Source of the DNA: an uncultured Modestobacter sp.
GTDB taxonomy: Bacteria > Actinomycetota > Actinomycetes > Mycobacteriales > Geodermatophilaceae
Direction of reading: 5' to 3'
Assembly (NCBI RefSeq): GCF_947486615.1
Contig: NZ_CANKUD010000010.1
Location: forward strand, 62,001 to 126,000
DNA: 64,000 bases
Part shown: positions 57,547 through 64,000 of the stretch, piece by piece
How positions within the stretch are numbered: position 1 is the stretch's first letter
Layout: each line of letters opens with the position of its first letter
The notes under the pieces: generated by a model
What the model saw: only the letters and a program-made list of their open reading frames with translations
Database searches by the model: none
What the model was told of the DNA's origin: nothing
Translations under genes and position numbers: made by a program

Positions 57547-58829
57547 TTCTGTGCCTTTCCGTCGAGCACGGTCGGCACGCCCCGCAGGAACGTGGCGACC
57601 ACCCGGCCGGGGAGCTCCCGGCCGGCATAGGGGCTGTTGCGGCTGCGGCTGGCCAGCGCGGCCGGGTCGACGGTGGCCCGGTGCGTGGGGTCCAGCAGCA
57701 GCAGGTTGGCCGGCTCGCCGACGGCGAGCGGGCGGCCGTGGGAGTCCAGACGGCCGATGCCCGCCGGGCGGACCGACATGCGGTCGGCGACGCCGCGCCA
57801 GTCGAGCAGGCCCGGCTCGACCATGGTCTGGACGACGATCGCCAGCGCCTGCTCCAGCCCGAGCATGCCCGGGCGGGCGGCGGCCCACTCGCTCTCCTTG
57901 TCCTCCACCGCGTGCGGGGCGTGGTCGGTGGCGACGGCGTCGATCGTGCCGTCGGCCAGCCCGGCCCGCAGCGCCTGGACGTCGGCGTCGGTGCGCAGCG
58001 GCGGGTTCACCTTGTAGACCGGGTCGTAGGTCTCGGCGAGGGCGTCGGTGAGCAGCAGGTGGTGCGGGGTGACCTCGGCGGTCACCTGCACACCGCGGGA
58101 CTTCGCCCAGCGCAGGATCTCCACCGACCCGGCGGTGGAGACGTGGCAGACGTGCAGCCGGGCGCCGACGTGCCCGGCCAGCAGGACGTCGCGGGCGATC
58201 ACCGCCTCCTCGGCGGCGGCCGGCCAGCCGGTGAGCCCCAGCCGCGCCGAGCGGTCGCCCTCGTTCATCTGCGCGCCGACGGTGAGCCGCGGCTCCTCGG
58301 CGTGCTGGGCGACGACGCCGTCCAGTGCCTTGACGTACTCCAGCGCCCGGCGCATCAGCGCGGGGTCGGCGACGCAGTGCCCGTCGTCGGAGAACACCCG
58401 GACCCGGGCGGCGGAGTCGGCCATCGCGCCGAGCTCGGCCAGCCGCTCGCCGCGCAGGCCGACGGTGACCGCCCCGACCGGGACGACGTCGACCAGCCCG
58501 GCCTGCTGGCCCAGCCGCCAGACCTGCTCGACGACGCCGGCGGTGTCGGCGACCGGGTCGGTGTTGGCCATCGCGTGCACCGCGGTGAACCCGCCGAGTG
58601 CGGCGGCCCGGCTGCCGGTCTCGACCGTCTCGGCGTCCTCCCGGCCCGGCTCGCGCAGGTGGGTGTGCAGGTCGACCAGGCCCGGCAGCGCGACCAGCCC
58701 GGTGCCGTCGACCACGTCGGCGTCCCCGGCGTCCAGGCCGGTGCCGATCTCGGCGATGACGCCGTCGGCGATGCGGATGTCGACGGCGTCCTCGCCGTAG
58801 GGGCGGACGTTCGTGATCAGCAGACTCAT
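57543..58829 (-). CDS. pyrC: Dihydroorotase
   Basis: PyrC (428 aa) cyclises carbamoyl aspartate to dihydroorotate. It is a class-I, zinc-dependent amidohydrolase. Metal and catalytic motifs are [18 protein letters not shown] (HxH), the later His in [10 protein letters not shown] and [10 protein letters not shown], and the catalytic Asp in [13 protein letters not shown]. The ATG overlaps the pyrB stop (ATGA). Confidence 0.97.
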   Translation of the reverse strand: MSLLITNVRPYGEDAVDIRIADGVIAEIGTGLDAGDADVVDGTGLVALPGLVDLHTHLREPGREDAETVETGSRAAALGGFTAVHAMANTDPVADTAGVVEQVWRLGQQAGLVDVVPVGAVTVGLRGERLAELGAMADSAARVRVFSDDGHCVADPALMRRALEYVKALDGVVAQHAEEPRLTVGAQMNEGDRSARLGLTGWPAAAEEAVIARDVLLAGHVGARLHVCHVSTAGSVEILRWAKSRGVQVTAEVTPHHLLLTDALAETYDPVYKVNPPLRTDADVQALRAGLADGTIDAVATDHAPHAVEDKESEWAAARPGMLGLEQALAIVVQTMVEPGLLDWRGVADRMSVRPAGIGRLDSHGRPLAVGEPANLLLLDPTHRATVDPAALASRSRNSPYAGRELPGRVVATFLRGVPTVLDGKAQK

Positions 58830-59746
58830 TCGGGAGCCCCTCCCAGCAGCAGGTACAGGACGGCCATGCGCACGCTGACGCCGTTGCCGACCTGGTCGAC
58901 GATCGTGGAGCGGGCGGAGTCGGCCACCTCGGCGGCGATCTCCATGCCGCGGTTCATCGGGCCCGGGTGCATGACGATCGCGTCGTCGGGCAGCACCGCC
59001 ATCCGGCGGGCGTCCAGGCCGTAGCGGCGGCTGTACTCGCGGGCGCTGGGGAAGAACGAGGCGTTCATCCGCTCGGCCTGCACCCGCAGCATCATCACCA
59101 CGTCGGCCTTGGGCAGGACGGCGTCCAGGTCGTAGCTGACCTGGACCGGCCAGCTGCCCACCCCGACCGGCAGCAGCGTCGGCGGGGCGACCAGGGTGAC
59201 CTCGGCGCCCAGCGTCGACAGCAGCCAGACGTTGGAGCGGGCCACCCGGCTGTGCAGCACGTCGCCCACGACCACCACCCGGACGCCGTCGAGACGGCCC
59301 AGCCGCTGCCGGATCGTGTAGGCGTCCAGCAGTGCCTGGGTGGGGTGCTCGTGCGTGCCGTCGCCGGCGTTGACCACGCTGCCGCGGACCCAGTGCGCCA
59401 GCCGGTGCGGCGCCCCGGAGGCCCCGTGCCGGACGACGATGCCGTCGGCGCCCATCGCCTCCAGGGTGAGCGCGGTGTCCTTGAGGCTCTCGCCCTTGGA
59501 GACGCTGCTGCCCTTGGCGGAGAAGTTGATGACGTCCGCGGAGAGCCGCTTGGCGGCCAGCTCGAAGCTGATCCGGGTGCGGGTGGAGTCCTCGTAGAAG
59601 AGGTTGACCACGGTGCGCCCGCGCAGGGTGGGCAGCTTCTTGACCTCGCGGCCGGCCAGCGCCTGCTCGATCTGCGCCGCGGTGTCGAGCACGAGGGTGG
59701 CGTCGTCCCGGTCGAGGTCGCCGGCCTCCAGCAGGTGCCGCTTCAC
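58826..59746 (-). CDS. pyrB: Aspartate carbamoyltransferase catalytic chain
   Basis: PyrB (306 aa) condenses carbamoyl phosphate and aspartate. The full set of transcarbamoylase motifs is present: [52 protein letters not shown] (HPxQ), [11 protein letters not shown] and [11 protein letters not shown]. No pyrI regulatory gene is nearby, as usual in actinobacteria. The GTG overlaps the pyrR stop. Confidence 0.97.
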   Translation of the reverse strand: MKRHLLEAGDLDRDDATLVLDTAAQIEQALAGREVKKLPTLRGRTVVNLFYEDSTRTRISFELAAKRLSADVINFSAKGSSVSKGESLKDTALTLEAMGADGIVVRHGASGAPHRLAHWVRGSVVNAGDGTHEHPTQALLDAYTIRQRLGRLDGVRVVVVGDVLHSRVARSNVWLLSTLGAEVTLVAPPTLLPVGVGSWPVQVSYDLDAVLPKADVVMMLRVQAERMNASFFPSAREYSRRYGLDARRMAVLPDDAIVMHPGPMNRGMEIAAEVADSARSTIVDQVGNGVSVRMAVLYLLLGGAPE

Positions 59747-60348
59747 CGGTCGCCCCCGGCGACGCCGCCGGTCACGAGGACCTCGTCGAGGCCGTCGATC
59801 TCGGCCAGGTGGACCTCGACCTTCTGGCTGCGCGCGGTGGGCAGGTTCTTGCCCACGTAGTCGGCGCGGATCGGCAGCTCGCGGTGGCCGCGGTCGACCA
59901 GCACCGCCAGCTGCACCGCCCGCGGCCGGCCCAGGTCGCGCAGCGCGTCCAGCGCCGCACGCACCGACCGGCCGGAGAACAGCACGTCGTCCACGAGGAC
60001 GACGAGCCGGCCGTCGATGCCGGACTCGGGCAGCCGGGTGTCCTCCAGCGCACGCACCCCGCGCAGCCGCAGGTCGTCGCGGTAGAGGGTGATGTCGACG
60101 GTGCCGACCTCGACGGGCTGCTGGGAGAACGACTCGACCCGGGCGGCCAGGCGGCGGGCCAGCGGGGCGCCGCGGGTGGGGATGCCGACCAGCACCAGGT
60201 CGGCGAGGGAGTCCCCGGCCTTCTCGATCAGCTGGTGGGCGATCCGGTCGACGACGCGCGCGACGTCGTCCGCGGTCAGCAACGGCGCCTGCTGGGACGG
60301 CGCAGGTGGTGCGGGCAGCTCTGATGACGGCGCCGGGCGCTCGGTCAT
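59743..60348 (-). CDS. pyrR: Pyrimidine operon regulator / uracil phosphoribosyltransferase
   Basis: PyrR (201 aa) binds pyr mRNA when UMP is high and has weak uracil phosphoribosyltransferase activity. The PRPP loop [21 protein letters not shown] is intact, with [16 protein letters not shown] and [10 protein letters not shown]. The Pro-rich first ~25 residues are extra. The ATG at 60348 has AAGGAGG upstream and lies just behind a PyrR-binding hairpin, so PyrR probably represses its own translation and, by coupling, that of the operon. Confidence 0.96.
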   Translation of the reverse strand: MTERPAPSSELPAPPAPSQQAPLLTADDVARVVDRIAHQLIEKAGDSLADLVLVGIPTRGAPLARRLAARVESFSQQPVEVGTVDITLYRDDLRLRGVRALEDTRLPESGIDGRLVVLVDDVLFSGRSVRAALDALRDLGRPRAVQLAVLVDRGHRELPIRADYVGKNLPTARSQKVEVHLAEIDGLDEVLVTGGVAGGDR

Positions 60349-60354
60349 CGCAGC

Positions 60355-60391
60355 CTCCTTCCCCGCCTCACGGGACGGGTCGTTAAAGGAG
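60355..60391 (-). promoter_or_regulatory. PyrR-binding leader hairpin that can hide the ribosome-binding site
   Basis: On the minus strand CTCCTT (60386-60391) can pair with AAGGAG of the pyrR ribosome-binding site (60355-60360). Between them CCCG-CGGG closes a loop reading CGTCCCGTGAGGCG (60364-60377), a match to the PyrR-binding consensus UCCNGNGAGGY. Binding of PyrR should stabilise the hairpin and block translation, as described for mycobacteria. Confidence 0.75.
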
Positions 60392-60603
60392 TTCGCCGTC
60401 ATCGGCCGGGACGGCCGGCGACGGAGGTGGACCGACGGCGACGGTACTGCACCCCCGGAGGTGACCCGCATCGCGCCCGCCGCCGCGGCCTCCGGCGGGA
60501 GATCTGACCCGAAGGGGGCTCCTGACTGTCGCCCGTCTCAGAAGCCAAGTACTCTGCGTGACCAGCACGGTCCCATTACGACGACAGTCAGTGAGCAGAG
60601 GTC

Positions 60604-61149
60604 ATGAGCACCGACTACTCCAGGGCGCTGGGCGCCCGCCTGCGGGCCATCCGCAACCAGCAAGGGCTGTCGTTGCAGGGCGTGGAGGACAAGTCCCACG
60701 GCCGGTGGAAGGCCGTCGTCGTCGGCTCCTACGAGCGCGGCGACCGCGCGGTCACCGTGCAGCGGCTGTCCGAGCTGGCCGTCTTCTACGGCGTCCCGGT
60801 CTCCGAGCTGCTGCCCGACCCGCGGCCCAGCTCCGCGGTCACCAAGAGCACCAAGATCGTGCTCAACCTGGAGTCGCTGGGCTCGCTGCCCGCCGACGAG
60901 GCCGGCCCGCTGGCCCGCTACGCCTCGACCATCCAGGCCCAGCGGCACGACTACAACGGCAAGGTGCTCTCGATCCGCGCCGAGGACCTCAAGTCGCTGG
61001 CGATCATCTACGACATGAGCCCCGACGAGCTGACCACCCGGCTCATCGAGTGGGGCGTGCTCTCCCCCGGCGCCGACGGCGTCGGCTACGCCACCGAGGA
61101 CGACGACGAGCCGTCCTGGGGCGGCGACCGCCGCCGCACTCCGCGCTGA
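60604..61149 (+). CDS. bldD: Developmental regulator BldD
   Basis: BldD (181 aa) is a global actinobacterial repressor with an N-terminal helix-turn-helix (ALGARLRAIRNQQGLSLQGVE, GRWKAVVVGSYERGDRAVTV) and a C-terminal c-di-GMP-binding domain. In Streptomyces that domain uses RGD-X8-RxxD. Here R114-H115-D116 and R125-A126-E127-D128 occupy the same positions, so the glycine is replaced by histidine. GAGCAGAGG precedes the ATG. It is divergent from the pyr operon and followed by a terminator. Confidence 0.96.
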   Translation: MSTDYSRALGARLRAIRNQQGLSLQGVEDKSHGRWKAVVVGSYERGDRAVTVQRLSELAVFYGVPVSELLPDPRPSSAVTKSTKIVLNLESLGSLPADEAGPLARYASTIQAQRHDYNGKVLSIRAEDLKSLAIIYDMSPDELTTRLIEWGVLSPGADGVGYATEDDDEPSWGGDRRRTPR

Positions 61150-61165
61150 CCTGACCGACGCACAC

Positions 61166-61196
61166 GAGGCCCCACCCGCTCAGCGGATGGGGCCTC
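61166..61196 (+). terminator. bldD terminator
   Basis: GAGGCCCCA (61166-61174) pairs with TGGGGCCTC (61188-61196), and the interior adds a CCGC-TCA-GCGG stem. It lies 16 bp after the bldD stop. Confidence 0.85.
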
Positions 61197-61295
61197 TGCG
61201 CGTCGCGGCGCACCCGAGATCTGCGAGCTCGTGCCCTCCCACCGGCCGATGCCTCCGAGACCGCAGGACCGGGCGGGCCGTGGGCGACGACAGGT

Positions 61296-61344
61296 TGAAC
61301 GCGAACGGCCCACTCTGCGGGGCAGAGTGGGCCGTCCGCGTTCA
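61296..61344 (-). terminator. nusB terminator
   Basis: TGAACGCG (61296-61303) pairs with CGCGTTCA (61337-61344). The interior continues with ACGGCCCACTCTGC and its complement, separated by one mismatch, giving a stem of over 20 bp. It lies 11 bp beyond the nusB stop. Confidence 0.85.
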
Positions 61345-61355
61345 GCGCTGGGACG

Positions 61356-61760
61356 TCAGGTGGGGATCTCGGCGCGGACGATGCCGCCGAGGACGCCGTT
61401 GACGTAGGCCGGGGAGTCGTCGGTGGACAGCGCCTTGGCCAGCTCCACCGCCTCGTCGATGACGACCGCGTCGGGCACGTCGTCGACCCACAGCAGCTCG
61501 TAGACCGCCATCCGCAGGATCGCGCGGTCCACGTCGGGCAGCCGGTCCAGCGACCAGCCGGAGGCGTGGGCCTCGATCAGCTCGTCGATCCGGGCACGCT
61601 CCTCGACCGCCCCCTCGACCAGCCGGACGGCGTGCTCGGGGACCGGCGGGTTGCCGTCGGCGACGCGGTCACGCAGCACCGCGACCGGGTCGTCGCCCCG
61701 CAGGTCGGCCTCGTAGAGGACGTCGACCGCGCGCTTGCGTGCCTTGGAACGGGCGGCCAC
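61356..61760 (-). CDS. nusB: Transcription antitermination factor NusB
   Basis: NusB (134 aa) binds boxA RNA with S10 in rRNA antitermination. It is all-helical, with KARKRAVDVLYEADLRG at the start and LPDVDRAILRMAVYELLWVDDVPDAVVIDEAVELAKALSTDDSPAYVNGVLGGI, the family's signature C-terminal part, here intact. It lies 31 bp after efp in the aroQ-pepQ-efp-nusB operon. Confidence 0.96.
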   Translation of the reverse strand: MAARSKARKRAVDVLYEADLRGDDPVAVLRDRVADGNPPVPEHAVRLVEGAVEERARIDELIEAHASGWSLDRLPDVDRAILRMAVYELLWVDDVPDAVVIDEAVELAKALSTDDSPAYVNGVLGGIVRAEIPT

Positions 61761-61791
61761 TAGCGGGTGGGCCGGGTGGGCGTGTGCAGCA

Positions 61792-62352
61792 TCAGCTGAC
61801 CCGGCCGAGGTAGCGGCCGTCGCGGGTGTCGACCTTCAGCTTCTCGCCGGTGGTGATGAACAGCGGGACCTGGATCTCCGCGCCGGTCTCCAGCGTCGCC
61901 GGCTTCGTGCCACCGGTGGAGCGGTCGCCCTGCAGTCCCGGGTCGGTGTGCGACACCACGAGCTCCATGGTCACCGGCAGCTCGACGTACAGCGGGGTGC
62001 CGTCGTGCACCGCCACGATGACCTCGGTGTTGTCCAGCAGGTAGTCCGCGCCGCCGCCGACGGTCACCTCGGGCACGTAGATCTGCTCGAAGGTGTCGCC
62101 GTCCATGAAGACGAAGTCGGTGCCCTCCTTGTACAGGTAGGTCATCGAACGCTTGTCGACCGTCGCCGTCTCGACCTTGGTGCCGGCGTTGAAGGTGCGG
62201 TCGACGACCTTGCCCGAGAGCACGTTCTTCAGGGTGGTACGGACGAACGCCCCGCCCTTGCCCGGCTTCACGTGCTGGAAGTCGGTGACGGTCCAGAGCT
62301 GACCGTCGAGGTTGAGGACGATGCCGTTCTTGAGGTCGTTGGTGGTAGCCAT
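61792..62352 (-). CDS. efp: Elongation factor P
   Basis: EF-P (186 aa) relieves ribosome stalling at polyproline stretches. Three domains are present: KOW-like N-terminal ([21 protein letters not shown]) with the tip loop VKPGKGGAF whose Lys reaches the peptidyl-transferase centre, then two OB domains, the last ending [18 protein letters not shown]. No EpmA/EarP-type modifying gene is next to it. It begins directly at the end of pepQ with no gap. Confidence 0.97.
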   Translation of the reverse strand: MATTNDLKNGIVLNLDGQLWTVTDFQHVKPGKGGAFVRTTLKNVLSGKVVDRTFNAGTKVETATVDKRSMTYLYKEGTDFVFMDGDTFEQIYVPEVTVGGGADYLLDNTEVIVAVHDGTPLYVELPVTMELVVSHTDPGLQGDRSTGGTKPATLETGAEIQVPLFITTGEKLKVDTRDGRYLGRVS

Positions 62353-63459
62353 CTAGAGGACCAGCAGTTCCTTGCTCGTGAGGGTCAACAACTCGGGCTC
62401 GTCGTCCGTGACGATCAGGGTGTCCTCGATCCGGACACCGCCGTGGCCGGGCAGGTACACCCCGGGCTCCACGGTGACGGCCATGCCAGCGGCCAGGGTA
62501 CCTGCGCCCAGGGCCGAGATGGCCGGAGCCTCGTGGATCTCCAGCCCGACCCCGTGCCCGAGGCCGTGGGTGAAGTGCTCGCCGTGGCCCGCGGCGACGA
62601 TGACGTCGCGGGAGGCGGCATCGACCGCGGTGACGTCCGCGCCGACGGCGAGGGCCGCCCGGCCGGCGGCCTGGGACTCCTGGACCAGCTGGTAGACCTC
62701 GCGCTGCCAGTCCGCGGCGTGGCCGAGCACCAGGGTGCGGGTCATGTCGGAGTGGTAGCCGTCGACGGTGGCGCCGAAGTCGAGCTTGAGGAAGTCGCCC
62801 TCGCGCAGCTCGGTGCCGTCGGGTCGGTGGTGCGGGATCGCCGAGTTGGCGCCGGCGGCCACGATCGTCTCGAAGCTGGGTGCCTCCGCGCCGAGGGCGA
62901 GCATCCGGGCGTCGAGCTCGCGGCCCACCTGCAGCTCGGTGCGCCCCGGTCGCAGCGCCCCCTCGGCGGCGAGCTCGGCCAGCGCCTGGTCGGCGACCGC
63001 GCAGGCCCGGCGCAGGGCCTCGACCTCGCCGTCGTCCTTGATCGCGCGCAGCGTCTCGACCGTCCGGCGGACGCTGACCAGCTCGACGGCGGAGCCGCCC
63101 TCGCCGATCAGCCGCTCCAGGCCGCGCAGCTCGTCGACGGTCACGACGTGGGACTCGAAGCCCAGCCGGGTCGCCCCACCGGCCAGCGCGGCCCGGGCCA
63201 GCGCCGGCATCGTGCCGCGGTCCACCAGCACCTCGACGTCGGGGACCTGGCTCGCCGCCTGCGTGGTGTACCGGCCGTCGGTGCCGAACAGGTCGCGACC
63301 GTCGGTGCGCAGCAGCAGCCCGCCGTTGGAGCCGGTGAAGCCGGTCAGGTAGCGCACGTTGAGCAGGTTGGTGACCAGGACGGCGTCCAGGCCGTTCGCG
63401 GCCGCGACCTGGCGCAGCCGCTCCCGCCGGGCGGCCTCGCGCGAGGTGTCCCGGGTCAT
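62353..63459 (-). CDS. pepQ: Xaa-Pro aminopeptidase / prolidase (M24 family)
   Basis: This 368-aa metallopeptidase removes residues next to proline. An N-terminal creatinase-like domain (to about residue 130, [22 protein letters not shown]) precedes the pita-bread catalytic domain. Metal ligands are visible in [19 protein letters not shown] (two Asp), [16 protein letters not shown] (His), [10 protein letters not shown] (Glu) and [10 protein letters not shown] (Glu). The ATG overlaps the aroQ stop. Linkage to efp, which handles proline-rich synthesis, is conserved in actinobacteria. Confidence 0.94.
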   Translation of the reverse strand: MTRDTSREAARRERLRQVAAANGLDAVLVTNLLNVRYLTGFTGSNGGLLLRTDGRDLFGTDGRYTTQAASQVPDVEVLVDRGTMPALARAALAGGATRLGFESHVVTVDELRGLERLIGEGGSAVELVSVRRTVETLRAIKDDGEVEALRRACAVADQALAELAAEGALRPGRTELQVGRELDARMLALGAEAPSFETIVAAGANSAIPHHRPDGTELREGDFLKLDFGATVDGYHSDMTRTLVLGHAADWQREVYQLVQESQAAGRAALAVGADVTAVDAASRDVIVAAGHGEHFTHGLGHGVGLEIHEAPAISALGAGTLAAGMAVTVEPGVYLPGHGGVRIEDTLIVTDDEPELLTLTSKELLVL

Positions 63460-63890
63460 CGGACGCCCTTGCCGGCCAGCCAGCGCAGCGCCAGCTCGTA
63501 GCCGGTGACCCCGAGTCCGACGATCGTGCCGTCGGCGACGGCGGAGACGTAGGAGTGGTGCCGGAAGGCCTCGCGGGCGTGCACGTTGCTGATGTGCACC
63601 TCGACCACCGGCGCGGTCACCGCGGCGAGCGCGTCGCGCAGCACCACCGAGGTGTGCGACCAGCCGCCGGGGTTGATCACCACGGCGTCCCCGGTGTCGG
63701 TCGCGGCGTGCACCCAGCCGAGCAGCTCGGCCTCGGAGTCGGTCTGCCGGACGACCACGTCCAGGCCCAGCTCGCGGGCGGCCGCACCGATCAGCTCGAC
63801 CAGCTCGGCGTGCGTGGTGGAGCCGTAGACCTCGGGCTCGCGGGTGCCGAGCCGGCCGAGGTTGGCGCCGTTGAGCACCTGGACGGTCAT
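63456..63890 (-). CDS. aroQ: 3-dehydroquinate dehydratase, type II
   Basis: AroQ (144 aa) dehydrates 3-dehydroquinate in the shikimate pathway. It has [23 protein letters not shown] with the catalytic Tyr, [19 protein letters not shown], and [21 protein letters not shown] with the catalytic His. The dodecameric type-II length (about 145) fits. The ATG overlaps the stop of the upstream partial gene (ATGA). Confidence 0.97.
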   Translation of the reverse strand: MTVQVLNGANLGRLGTREPEVYGSTTHAELVELIGAAARELGLDVVVRQTDSEAELLGWVHAATDTGDAVVINPGGWSHTSVVLRDALAAVTAPVVEVHISNVHAREAFRHHSYVSAVADGTIVGLGVTGYELALRWLAGKGVR

Positions 63891-64000
63891 CTGTTCTCCT
63901 CGTTCGGTGGGGCGGCGGGGTGGGCCGAGGACACGTGGGCTTGCGACACGGCGGCCCAGGCGGCGTCGAGCCAGGCCTGGTCGGGGTCGGTCAGGATCGT
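63887..64000 (-). CDS. C-terminal fragment of an upstream gene, probably aroB
   Basis: Only the last 37 codons are inside the window. They read [20 protein letters not shown] and then an Ala/Pro-rich tail ending NEENR, in frame to a TGA that overlaps the aroQ ATG. The usual actinobacterial order places aroB (3-dehydroquinate synthase) directly upstream of aroQ, so that is the likely identity, but no AroB motif is visible in this piece. Confidence 0.55.
   Translation of the reverse strand, partial: TILTDPDQAWLDAAWAAVSQAHVSSAHPAAPPNEENR

Overview
The window is a very GC-rich stretch with tightly packed genes, frequent 4-nt start/stop overlaps (GTGA, ATGA) and many genes lacking a Shine-Dalgarno. 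It carries an actinobacterial core gene set: bldD, mihF, a PriA without helicase motifs, and the bldD/nusB/efp/pepQ/aroQ block. The organism is therefore an actinomycete. Geodermatophilaceae (Blastococcus, Modestobacter or Geodermatophilus type) is my best guess, but that is inference from overall style and was not tested by search.

Region 0-23.6 kb is accessory and physiological. It holds two TetR regulators around a sugar acetyltransferase with a double operator; MFS exporters; 4-alpha-glucanotransferase MalQ; a chloroperoxidase-like hydrolase divergent from an AraC regulator; an SOS-box small gene; a MurE-like ligase divergent from an EVE/PUA-like protein; a CadC/CDF metal pair; an arsenic locus (arsR divergent from acr3-arsC); and small membrane proteins. 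Region 22.1-27.1 kb is a probable purine/ureide unit (NCS2 permease, PucR, DUF2877).

Region 27.7-33.1 kb is a minus-strand operon, rpe-ribD-ribE-ribBA-ribH-hisE-hisG, which supplies flavin and two histidine steps. At 33.3-36.1 kb four short membrane proteins form an A-B-[DUF4190]-A-B array. An aldehyde dehydrogenase follows.

Region 38.4-50 kb is minus-strand housekeeping, in transcription order mihF-gmk-rpoZ-coaBC-metK-priA-(island)-def-fmt-rsmB. It is interrupted at 41.9-43.8 kb by a visibly low-GC two-gene cassette: an SMC/OLD-type ABC ATPase and a DUF4276 TOPRIM-like protein, joined by an ATGA overlap. It looks like a transferred defence module and is the best candidate here for an undescribed system.

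Region 50.2-60.4 kb is the pyrimidine operon pyrR-pyrB-pyrC-carA-carB-pyrD-pyrF plus two small membrane proteins. All nine genes are chained by 4-nt overlaps behind a PyrR-binding leader hairpin. bldD diverges from it, and nusB, efp, pepQ, aroQ and the tail of an upstream gene (probably aroB) complete the window.

At the non-coding level, three post-stop elements (after pucR, hisE and rpoZ) share a GAAGGACC motif and a 9-bp stem whose sequence differs in each copy while staying perfectly paired. This is compensatory evidence for a conserved structured element. A recurrent TANNNT-N6/7-start pattern marks leaderless promoters. Several near-perfect hairpins act as terminators. I saw no rRNA, tRNA, CRISPR array, transposase or integrase.
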